Part shown: positions 1-7,405 of the stretch, in pieces
How positions within the stretch are numbered: position 1 is the first letter of the stretch
Layout of the letters: each line of letters starts with the position of its first letter
From: JBIOUF01 sp044866695
GTDB lineage: Bacteria; Actinomycetota; Actinomycetes; Propionibacteriales; Nocardioidaceae
Assembly (NCBI GenBank): GCA_044866695.1
Contig: JBIOUF010000045.1
Coordinates: 1 to 25,525, forward strand
Reading direction: 5' to 3'
Length of the DNA: 25,525 nt
Notes under the pieces: generated by a model
What the model saw: the letters and a program-made list of their open reading frames with translations, nothing else
The model's database searches: none
Told to the model about the DNA's origin: nothing
Position numbers and translations under genes: made by a program

Positions 1-91
1 GTCCGTCTAGATCAACTAGCGCCACCCGATGCCCTATGGCGGTTTGTCTCTCCCCGGGCTGGATCTTGGGCGGTCACAGGCGGTGACGATC

Positions 92-511
92 ATGGTAGAC
101 GTATCCCCATCCTTGGATTCGCGCGGAAACCACTTACGGTCCGACCTGCTAAAACGTGGCGATGTCGGTCCAGCTGCACGCGCTCTCATCGAAGAGGCAT
201 GCAGAATCGTCGATCGCCTGGACAAGCTTGATCGTCTTCTGTCGGGTGACGCAGAGTCATGGATCGATATCGTCGAGACGCGTGGTAACCCAGAGTTAGC
301 AGAGCTGGTCATCAACGCCCCACTTGCGGAAGCCCGGCAGCAGGCGCTCGCTCTCAAGCAGATCTTCACCGAGCTCCGCCAGATGGGCGTGCTCGCCGCG
401 GTCGATCCCAACGCGAAACCCAAGGCGGAGGGCGGCGAGGACGATGAGCTTGCTGCTCGACGTAAGGCGCGGCTCGCAGACGCCGCGGGTCGCCAACATC
501 CCGCCCTATAG
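92..511 (+). CDS. Terminase small subunit (probable)
   Basis: Probable DNA-recognition subunit of the packaging motor, about 139 residues from ATG 92. The body is helical and charged: an R-x-L-x-x-D-L segment, then an 'ARALIEEACRIVDRLDKLD' helix, and a second helix 'AEARQQALALKQIFTELRQ'. This is the pattern of short actinophage small terminases, which lie directly before the large subunit, as here. An in-frame ATG at 29 would add 21 residues. Neither start has a good ribosome binding site; 92 is preferred because the conserved-looking part begins soon after it. The gene end overlaps the large subunit gene by 68 bases in another frame, suggesting translational coupling. GC is somewhat lower than in the downstream head genes. 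Confidence 0.7.
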   Translation: MVDVSPSLDSRGNHLRSDLLKRGDVGPAARALIEEACRIVDRLDKLDRLLSGDAESWIDIVETRGNPELAELVINAPLAEARQQALALKQIFTELRQMGVLAAVDPNAKPKAEGGEDDELAARRKARLADAAGRQHPAL

Positions 512-2054
512 CTTCTCCGCCGCACCCGAGGTCATCGAGAACGCCAAGCGCGCCAAGCTTTTCCTCGACGAGTGGCAGTGCTTTGTCCTCGATGGCGGGC
601 TGGGCCAGCACCTGGTTCCTGACGGCAAGGGCGGGTTCGAGCCGGGCGACTGGACGTCGAAACGCTGCTCCTGCTGGGTTCCAAGGCAGAACGGCAAGGG
701 CGGCGTCATCGAGGGGCTTGAGTTGGCCTGGCTGTTCCTGGATGACATGAAGGTCGACGAGATCACGCATTCGGCGCATGAGCACAAGACGTCGAAGAAG
801 GCGTACGACCGCATGGAGAGGCTGATCAAGCGGGTGCCCGCGTGGGAGAAGCAGGTGCACCGCTTCCGGCAGGCCAACGGCGAGCGGATGATCGTCCTCA
901 AGGACGGGCGCAAGCTCGAATATCACACCCGGTCCGACACTGCGGTCCGCGGCTTCTCCTCGCCGCGCCTGATTCTCGACGAGGCGCAGGAGCTGACCGC
1001 CGAGCAGATGGCGGCGATCCTGCCGACGGTCAGCGCGATGCCGAAGTGGCAGGTGTGGTTCTTCGGTACGCCGCCGCGGCTCGACGACGCGTGGGCATAC
1101 GGGCTGAAGTCCGACGGCGAGGCCGGCAAGCCCCGCCTGATGCACCTGGACTGGGGTGCGGATCTCGACCTGACAAGGGCTGAGGACCGGGAGCGGGTCA
1201 ACGACCTGGACCTGGCGTACGCGGCCAACCCGGCACTGGGTGACCGGATCACCGAAGAGACCGTCATCGACGAGCAGGGTCCGTCGGGACTGGGCACGAA
1301 GTATCCGCACGAGCGGCTGTGTGTCTGGTTGCCGCACAAGGATTCAGCCGGTGTCATCGACATGAAGGCCTGGGCGGACATCCAGGATGCGCTCTCGAAG
1401 CGCGACGGTGACCTGGCGGTCGCGGTCGACATCTCCGTGATGCGCGATTGGGCCGCGATCACCATCTACGGCAAACGGCCTGACCAGCTAGGACACGGCC
1501 AGCTGATCGACTACCGCGAAGGTGTCGAGTGGATCGTCCCGCGGCTGGTCGAGATCCGCAAAGAGCTGGACCCGATCGCGTTCGGGATGGGGCCGGGTAC
1601 CTACGAGTCGCTCAAGCTCGAGTTGACCGACGCCGCGTTCTACCGGCCCGACGACCTTCCTGAAGCGGTGCTGAAGAAGCGCCGCGGCGACGAGAAACCC
1701 AAACGGGGCGACCTGCTGATCGCCGGTGGGACCGAACTCGCGGCGGGTTGCGGGCAGCTGCGCGACGCGGTCAAGCAGCGCGCCTTGCGGGTGGTGCCGG
1801 CCGTGCAGCTGACCGAGGCCGCGGCCGGGGCGAAGATCCGCACCGCGAGTGCTGACGCCACCTCGTGGGCGAGGGCGACGTCCGAGGCGGAGATCTCGCC
1901 GATCGGGTCGCTGACCGTCGCCAGGTACACCTTCGAGCAGCGGTCGTGGATGTTCGCCAACCAGAAAAAGCGCGCACCCGTCGGTGCCCCAAGCCAAGCG
2001 GCGCTCGGTGCGGCCAAAGACCTGTTCCGGCCCACCGGACGACTCAAGATCTAG
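444..2054 (+). CDS. Terminase large subunit (TerL)
   Basis: ATPase-nuclease that pumps DNA into the procapsid and cuts it, about 536 residues. The ATPase domain shows a divergent P-loop, VPRQNGKGG (about residues 79-87), a Walker B LILDEAQ (176-182) with D179/E180, and a coupling motif FFGTP (207-211). A nuclease-like domain starts near AVAVDIS with D329. I could not place the usual second acidic residue with confidence: the equivalent stretch reads AFGMGPG. The reading frame is open upstream to 324, but ATG 444 has a GGCGAGG ribosome binding site and begins the typical actinophage TerL N-terminus with a TPRVxNIPPY motif. The gene overlaps the small subunit gene upstream and is followed after 9 bases by a small membrane protein gene. 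Confidence 0.93.
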   Translation: MSLLLDVRRGSQTPRVANIPPYSFSAAPEVIENAKRAKLFLDEWQCFVLDGGLGQHLVPDGKGGFEPGDWTSKRCSCWVPRQNGKGGVIEGLELAWLFLDDMKVDEITHSAHEHKTSKKAYDRMERLIKRVPAWEKQVHRFRQANGERMIVLKDGRKLEYHTRSDTAVRGFSSPRLILDEAQELTAEQMAAILPTVSAMPKWQVWFFGTPPRLDDAWAYGLKSDGEAGKPRLMHLDWGADLDLTRAEDRERVNDLDLAYAANPALGDRITEETVIDEQGPSGLGTKYPHERLCVWLPHKDSAGVIDMKAWADIQDALSKRDGDLAVAVDISVMRDWAAITIYGKRPDQLGHGQLIDYREGVEWIVPRLVEIRKELDPIAFGMGPGTYESLKLELTDAAFYRPDDLPEAVLKKRRGDEKPKRGDLLIAGGTELAAGCGQLRDAVKQRALRVVPAVQLTEAAAGAKIRTASADATSWARATSEAEISPIGSLTVARYTFEQRSWMFANQKKRAPVGAPSQAALGAAKDLFRPTGRLKI

Positions 2055-2063
2055 GAGTCCGCC

Positions 2064-2342
2064 ATGACAGAGGTCCGCATCCCGGTGCCCCGCATACCTG
2101 CGGGACTGTTCGGCAACCTGCTCGGGCTCGCCGCGTTCGCCGCCTTCGCCGTGTGTGTCGGTGGCCTGCTCGCGTCCTTCGGGATGTCGGGCGCCTGGTG
2201 GGTATCCGGCATCGTCGGCGCCATCGAGGCCGGGGTGCTGTCGTGGATCGCCTCCACCCACGCCGAGGCCGAGGCGCAGTGGGCCAAGGAGTCGACCAGG
2301 CCGCTTGAGATCGTCAAGCCGAAGGCGGCCAAGTCGGCATGA
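2064..2342 (+). CDS. Small membrane protein, two predicted helices
   Basis: A 92-residue protein with an AGGAG site before ATG 2064. Two hydrophobic segments (about residues 14-40 and 44-63) are joined by a short glycine/tryptophan turn. A charged, basic C-terminal tail contains KPKAAKSA. The stop overlaps the portal start in an ATGA arrangement, so the two are translationally coupled. Small membrane proteins between terminase and portal genes occur in some actinophages without a settled role. Packaging-motor docking or a host-envelope function are both guesses. I do not recognise a named family. Confidence 0.75.
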   Translation: MTEVRIPVPRIPAGLFGNLLGLAAFAAFAVCVGGLLASFGMSGAWWVSGIVGAIEAGVLSWIASTHAEAEAQWAKESTRPLEIVKPKAAKSA

Positions 2343-3811
2343 GGTCGTGGCTGCGGCCCGCCCGCAGGGTCACCGAATCGCGCGTGCAGGAGGCGCTGGC
2401 CGATCAGGTCATCTCCACCGGTGCGTCCCTGGGGACCTACAACCGTGATCCGATCGACGGCGATTACGGCTACCGGCTGGCGGGGTCCAAAGGCCATCGT
2501 GAGGTTCCGCATTGGACCCGGGAGAAGGCACGCGACTACTCGGTTGCGGCGTACAGATCCAACCCGATGGCAACCGCGGTGGTGGACACCTATGTGGCGT
2601 TCTGCGTCGGCGACTCGGGCGTCAAGTGGCAGGCCACCAACGCGGATGTTGCCAAGGTGGTGCGGGAATTCTGGGAAGACCCGGCAAACAGGGTCGGGCA
2701 CATTCAGGAGATCGCGCTGCGGTCCCAGCTGCTCGTAGGCGAGAAGCTGTACGAGATGCTCGAAGGCGCGTCGTCGGGCGTGATCCGGTTCGCGCCGGTC
2801 GAGGTCTCCCTCATCAAGGACGTGCTGCTGCGCCACGGCAACCCGATGTGGCCGGACAAGGTCATCCTTCCTGGCCGGTCGGAAGAGGGCGAAGACCGGG
2901 CGTGGCAGGTCGTCTCCGTCAACGACGACACCGGTCTGCGTGAGGGCCGAGCGCAGTTCTGGGCACCGTGGCGGGCGCTGGAGACCGATGTCCGGGGAAT
3001 GCCGTTCCTGATGCCGATTCTGGACTGGCTGGACAACTACGACACCGTCCTGTCCAACTTGATCGACCGCACGGCGTTGATGCGGCATCTCGCCTACTCG
3101 GTGACGGTTGAAGGTGACCAGTCCGACGTCGACGCCTACGTCGCGGCACGCGGCGGTATCCACGTCCCGCCGTCGGGCACCATCGAGGTCCACAACGAGT
3201 CGGTGAAATGGGAGTCCATCTCCGCCCAGACCGGCGCGATGGAAGACACCGTGGCAAATCAAGCAGTTCTGACAAACATCGCATCCGGGGTAGGGCTGGC
3301 AAAAACCTGGCTTGCTGAGCCGGACGGCGCCAACAGGGCGACGTCGCTGACGATGGCCGAACCGGTGCGCCGGCGCGTGGGAAGTCTTCAGAACACCTGG
3401 CTCTACCAGCAGACGGAGATGTGCCGCTTCGTCGTCGACCGGGCCGTGGCGGCGGGCAGACTCGCGCCCACCGTTGACTCGCAGGACCCGGAAACCGGCG
3501 CGATCACCCAGATCCCCGCATCTCAAGCCGTGTGCGTCACCGGACCGGAGATCGCCGCCGCGGACGCCACCATCAACGCCCAGGTGCTGCTGAATCTGGC
3601 GACAGGTCTGGAAAAGATGGTCATGTCGCGGATCTTGACGCCGGAGGCGGCGCAGATGGCCGGGCGCAAGGCCTGGGAGAACTTCATGGGTGTGCCGTAC
3701 AGCGCAGATCTAGGCAAGCCCGACTCGAACATCGACGACATTGCCGAAGAGGTCGACAAAGCCGACAAGACCACCGAGGCACGCCTGCGCGTCGTGGGCG
3801 GAAAGGGGTAG
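2339..3811 (+). CDS. Portal protein
   Basis: A 490-residue portal subunit, expected to form the dodecameric ring at one capsid vertex through which DNA enters and leaves. It follows terminase directly. The N-terminal half has the portal-like pattern of a helix rich in Tyr, Arg and Asn before 'NPMATAVVDTYVAFCVGDSG' (about residues 77-96), then a hinge and a beta-rich clip region (DAVxxL-type segments replaced here by 'VEVSLIKDVLLRHGNPMWPD'). The C-terminal half contains 'NIASGVGLAKTWLAEPDGAN', typical of actinophage portals, where a loop recognises Ala-Thr-Ser-Leu repeats after it. Length is in the usual 450-550 range. The start overlaps the preceding stop; the next gene begins 3 bases after the stop. 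Confidence 0.88.
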   Translation: MRSWLRPARRVTESRVQEALADQVISTGASLGTYNRDPIDGDYGYRLAGSKGHREVPHWTREKARDYSVAAYRSNPMATAVVDTYVAFCVGDSGVKWQATNADVAKVVREFWEDPANRVGHIQEIALRSQLLVGEKLYEMLEGASSGVIRFAPVEVSLIKDVLLRHGNPMWPDKVILPGRSEEGEDRAWQVVSVNDDTGLREGRAQFWAPWRALETDVRGMPFLMPILDWLDNYDTVLSNLIDRTALMRHLAYSVTVEGDQSDVDAYVAARGGIHVPPSGTIEVHNESVKWESISAQTGAMEDTVANQAVLTNIASGVGLAKTWLAEPDGANRATSLTMAEPVRRRVGSLQNTWLYQQTEMCRFVVDRAVAAGRLAPTVDSQDPETGAITQIPASQAVCVTGPEIAAADATINAQVLLNLATGLEKMVMSRILTPEAAQMAGRKAWENFMGVPYSADLGKPDSNIDDIAEEVDKADKTTEARLRVVGGKG

Positions 3812-3814
3812 ATC

Positions 3815-4060
3815 GTGACTCCCGTGGAAGCGGCACACCGGCTGGGTGTGCACGAAACCGCAGTTCGCACCGTTTATGAGCGCGAGTCGGACCGTGTGGT
3901 GACGCTGCGCGACGGCACGCAGATGCTCGTCTCGGACACCGTCGCCCGCGCGTACGTACCCGAAGTGGACGACATCGCCGAGGAGCCCGACATCGCCGAA
4001 CTCGACGAGCCCGCCAAGCCGAAAGCTCCCGTCAAGCGAGCCGCAGGTAAGGCGAAGTAG
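3815..4060 (+). CDS. Small hypothetical protein, HTH-like N-terminus
   Basis: An 81-residue protein starting at GTG 3815, with a GAAAGGGG site in the portal gene's end. The first 22 residues (PVEAAHRLGVHETAVRTVY) resemble a helix-turn-helix. A short beta segment with RDGTQMLVSDTVAR follows, then an acidic stretch and a Pro/Lys/Ala-rich basic tail. The segment with 'VVTLRDGTQMLVSDTV' is of the kind seen in small head-associated phage proteins, so it may be a head accessory protein instead of a DNA binder. It ends immediately before the next start codon, giving tight coupling. Function unknown. Confidence 0.7.
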   Translation: MTPVEAAHRLGVHETAVRTVYERESDRVVTLRDGTQMLVSDTVARAYVPEVDDIAEEPDIAELDEPAKPKAPVKRAAGKAK

Positions 4061-7000
4061 ATGACCCTCGCCGTCGCGATGCCCACGGCGGCGGAGCTGA
4101 TGACGCGCGCCCTGGAGAAGTACAACCGACTCCAGCCCCGCGACCGCGAAGGCCAGTGGACCGACGGCATGCCCGATGACCTGGTGTCCATCCCGGTCAA
4201 GGTGCTGGGAGGCGAGCTAACCGCCAGCTCAAGACACGGCGCCGAGGGCAAAGCGACTCTGAGCGCGAATGGCCGCTCGGTGGACCTCGACTCGCGGGAG
4301 ATTGACGAACTGCGCCGCATGGTCAGCGCTGCGCAGTACGGCGACGACGGCAAGGCTAGTTCGGGCGGCGTGTTCCGGCTTACCCGCACGTCGCTCGGTG
4401 ACGACGGTAAGGCCAATTCCGAGATCCTGGTCTCGCTACGCCCGGTTGAGGGCGCGTACATCAGCGAGACGGGCAAGAGGGGCACCAGCCTGGACGATCC
4501 ATCGTTGCCTGACGACGAAGAGATCTACCCGGCCGAGTTTGACCTTGTCGTGGGCGAAGGCGACGATGGCGACTTCGACGACTACCCGAAGACCCGGGTC
4601 AGCCTGAAAGACCTCGACCAGGACAACCGCAAAGGGATCTACGAGCTGCTCACGAACGCGACCGTGGCCCGCAGGGTCGATACGGGCAACGGCCCGACCG
4701 ACGTCTTCGCCCCGCGTCCCGGAGCTGTCGGGTTGCGGATGAGAGACGACAACGGCGACCCGACCGAGGTCACCTTCAATGCGCGTGACGTGCGCCGCCT
4801 CGACTCTGCGATCAGCGATGTCCTGTACGGCGAGGGCGAAGGCCTGCTGGACGACGAGATGGCCATCCCGCGTGACGACCGGATCACGGTCGAGACGTCG
4901 GGTGGACCGGTCGAGGTGCGGTTCAAGGGCCGCAAACAGGACGGCGAATGGGAAGGCACCCTCACGGTGTTCCCGCTGGGCGGGGCTCCCTGGAGCGTAG
5001 CCGTTGATGGATCGCACATCGACGAGTTCAACGAGGCGTTCGACGACAACGGCCGCACAGCCAGAATCCTCGAGGGGGTCACCCGAGTGCTCTATCCCGG
5101 AACCCGCGCCCTCGAAGTGCTCTCCTCGCCCGCAGTGCAGCTGATGATGCTTGCACGGTCCCTGGAAGCAGCAGACTCGTTCCTGCGCCGGGGACACCGG
5201 ATCTCGGTCAACCGGGGCAGAGGCGGAAAGTTCGCCGAGAAGATCGGCGACGACATCGGCGACGCGGTCAAGAGCGCAATCCAGCCGTCGGCGCCGGAGA
5301 AGAAGCCCCGCCGTTCCGCTGTCGCCAAGGCCATGGCATCCGGCGATCTCAGCGCCTTGAGTGGCTTCGATCGGGAACCACTACGGCGGGAAGCCAGGGC
5401 ACGCGGCATCGTCGTTCCGCACGGAGCCCCGCCCGACGTCATCCGGGACATGCTGTGGGACAACGACCACGCCGAATACGCAGCGACATTCCATGCGCCG
5501 GACCCAGCACGGGAGCAGAGCGGGCTATCCGCCGAGATGGCCGCGAAGCACCGAATCGTGCTCATGGCCATGGATGAAGTTCCTGAGCAGCATGGCGGCG
5601 TCGACCTCGCCGGGCTGGGCCAGCACTTGATCCGAGGCGCGGTCCGGGACGGCATCATCGAGCAGCTTGGCGAAGGACGCCGCCCCGACTCATACCGGCT
5701 GGTGCACGCCAACCGTGACGACGGCCGTGCAGGGGGACTCCCGACGGTCAAGGCGCCAACAGCACGCCCCTCCCGCGCCAAGGCAGACAAGCCCGACGCG
5801 GACGAGGTCAACAGGCTGACCGCGCAGATTATGCGCAGCACCGATAAGGCCGAAATCAAGGAGTTGACGGCACGGCGGTCGGAGCTGGCAGGACAAATCA
5901 TGTTCGGCTCGCCCGCACCGCAGCCAAAGCCCCGGTCATCCCGCGCCAAGGCGGACAAGCCCGACCTGGATTCGGTCCTGTCCACCCTGGCCGACAAGAG
6001 AGCCAACCCGCAGCCCGGTGACCGTGAAGCGGTGGCGGAGATCCTGGGCTCGCTGAAGTCCCACGCCGAGATCGACGCCGTTGCCGAACGCTTCGGCTAC
6101 ACCAACATGAAAGGCACGCGGGAGAAAAAGCGCGCCGAGCTGGTGGAGACACTCGTGGGCCGCAGGCTCGACACCGACGCCATCCTGCGCGGCGGAAAAA
6201 CGGACACAGAAGCGCCGCTCCCACGCCCGCGCGAGGGCTCACCCGCATGGATGTGGGACGCCTACAACGCGCAGCAGGCCAGCAAGCGGGCAGAGCGCGG
6301 CCAGTCGGAGTTCGGCCGGATGGCCGCATTCCATAAGGCGTCCATGGACGCCGACCGGGAACGGGCACTGGCCAAACGGGCGGACGCTGCCGTTGCGGCA
6401 GCACCCAAGCGCTCCGGGACACGCAAGCCCAAGCAGTCATCCGATGAGGAGTTCGCCGCGAATATGGCCGCAGTCTCAGGCCATGACGACATTTGGGCCG
6501 AGCTGCGCAAGGCGCACGAGGAAGAGGGCATGAGTGCGCGGCAGTCAAGCCCCGCTGTGCGCAACCCGCAGAACCGCGACTACAAGCTCGTGTCCAAACC
6601 AAGGCGGCAGACCTTCGAAGAACGCGCTGCGGACATGGCGGCCATCGCAGGCGACCCGGACATCTGGGGGAAGATCCGCCAGCAGCGCGCCGATGCCGAC
6701 GCGGCACCGAAGCGCCGATCCAAGGCCGACACGCCTTCGGCAATCGACGCCCTGCGGTCCAGGGTGGACAACCCGCAGTCGGGGGACCGGGAAGAAACCG
6801 ACAAGATCCTGGCGCCACTGACCGGCAAGCAGCTCGACGAAGTGGCGGCAGCCTACGGCGTCGACGTGACCCGGTTCCGCAATGTGGCACAGAAACGCAC
6901 CCAGCTACGCGAAACCCTGGTCGGGCGCAAGCTCGACTCCAAGGTGTTCGGGTCGGGAACGTACGAGCCTGAAGGCGTCCACGCCGAAAGGTTCGAACGC

Positions 7001-7333
7001 AACCTCGACTTCCTGCGCAAGTCCGCGGCTGCCGGTCAGACGCCGGTCACCGACCTGACCGGAACAGGCGAGCCGAGCGGCAGCCGGAAGACCCCCGGCG
7101 CACGCATGGTCATGGGCACCAAGATGAGCCCGCCGATGCAGCAGGCACTGGTGAACGTCGAGGACTCGGGCGGCCTGGAGATGCGCCGCGCGGAATTCAT
7201 CAACGACTTCAAGCTCTCGGAACGGGAGTTCGACCAGCTGGTGGACAACGGCTTCATCGAGGAAGACCCCGAAGCCGGGATGGGCTTCATCGGCATCACC
7301 GCCCGCGGTCTCCAGGCACTCAAGCAGCTCTGA
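4061..7333 (+). CDS. Large modular protein between portal and capsid genes
   Basis: A 1090-residue, hydrophilic protein without signal peptide or membrane segment, in the slot of MuF-type minor capsid proteins. Seen by eye: an RDREGQWTDG motif (27-36); four beta-alpha units that each end in a 'VxL/VxF...hydrophobic helix...YG' pattern (about 42-95, 157-199, 213-257, 283-346); an RGRGGKFAEK motif (385-394); a SAP/Rho-N-like helix-loop-helix (436-467); a winged-helix-like unit (492-549); a repeated domain at about 635-706 and 893-962 sharing NPQxGDRE and ETLVGRxLD; short paired MAAxxGxxDIW units (about 796-815, 853-872); and a C-terminal winged-helix-like unit (1012-1090). Inference: a virion-packaged or ejected DNA-binding protein. 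Alternatives are an internal scaffold or an antidefence protein. Confidence 0.85.
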   Translation: MTLAVAMPTAAELMTRALEKYNRLQPRDREGQWTDGMPDDLVSIPVKVLGGELTASSRHGAEGKATLSANGRSVDLDSREIDELRRMVSAAQYGDDGKASSGGVFRLTRTSLGDDGKANSEILVSLRPVEGAYISETGKRGTSLDDPSLPDDEEIYPAEFDLVVGEGDDGDFDDYPKTRVSLKDLDQDNRKGIYELLTNATVARRVDTGNGPTDVFAPRPGAVGLRMRDDNGDPTEVTFNARDVRRLDSAISDVLYGEGEGLLDDEMAIPRDDRITVETSGGPVEVRFKGRKQDGEWEGTLTVFPLGGAPWSVAVDGSHIDEFNEAFDDNGRTARILEGVTRVLYPGTRALEVLSSPAVQLMMLARSLEAADSFLRRGHRISVNRGRGGKFAEKIGDDIGDAVKSAIQPSAPEKKPRRSAVAKAMASGDLSALSGFDREPLRREARARGIVVPHGAPPDVIRDMLWDNDHAEYAATFHAPDPAREQSGLSAEMAAKHRIVLMAMDEVPEQHGGVDLAGLGQHLIRGAVRDGIIEQLGEGRRPDSYRLVHANRDDGRAGGLPTVKAPTARPSRAKADKPDADEVNRLTAQIMRSTDKAEIKELTARRSELAGQIMFGSPAPQPKPRSSRAKADKPDLDSVLSTLADKRANPQPGDREAVAEILGSLKSHAEIDAVAERFGYTNMKGTREKKRAELVETLVGRRLDTDAILRGGKTDTEAPLPRPREGSPAWMWDAYNAQQASKRAERGQSEFGRMAAFHKASMDADRERALAKRADAAVAAAPKRSGTRKPKQSSDEEFAANMAAVSGHDDIWAELRKAHEEEGMSARQSSPAVRNPQNRDYKLVSKPRRQTFEERAADMAAIAGDPDIWGKIRQQRADADAAPKRRSKADTPSAIDALRSRVDNPQSGDREETDKILAPLTGKQLDEVAAAYGVDVTRFRNVAQKRTQLRETLVGRKLDSKVFGSGTYEPEGVHAERFERNLDFLRKSAAAGQTPVTDLTGTGEPSGSRKTPGARMVMGTKMSPPMQQALVNVEDSGGLEMRRAEFINDFKLSEREFDQLVDNGFIEEDPEAGMGFIGITARGLQALKQL

Positions 7334-7350
7334 CCGAAAACAACACTCTC

Positions 7351-7375
7351 AAGCCCGCCTCTCGCGGGCTTTTTT
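7351..7375 (+). terminator. Intrinsic terminator after the 1090-residue gene
   Basis: A perfect 8-bp stem, AAGCCCGC (7351-7358) with GCGGGCTT (7364-7371), closes a 5-base loop, and the T tract runs on to 7375. It lies 17 bases after the stop and before the capsid gene, so it probably reduces readthrough from the packaging genes, and the capsid gene may have its own promoter or rely on antitermination. Confidence 0.88.
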
Positions 7376-7405
7376 CATGCCCGCCAACACCTTTTGGAGG
7401 AGCTT

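Noticed and set aside
1..91. Upstream promoter or cos/pac site
   Set aside because: Only 91 bases precede the chosen small terminase start and I see no clear element.
2051..3526. Long reverse-strand open frame opposite the portal gene (491 residues)
   Set aside because: It is Arg/Gly/Asp/Val-rich with no recognisable domain, overlaps a clear portal gene and arises from G/C-rich third positions.
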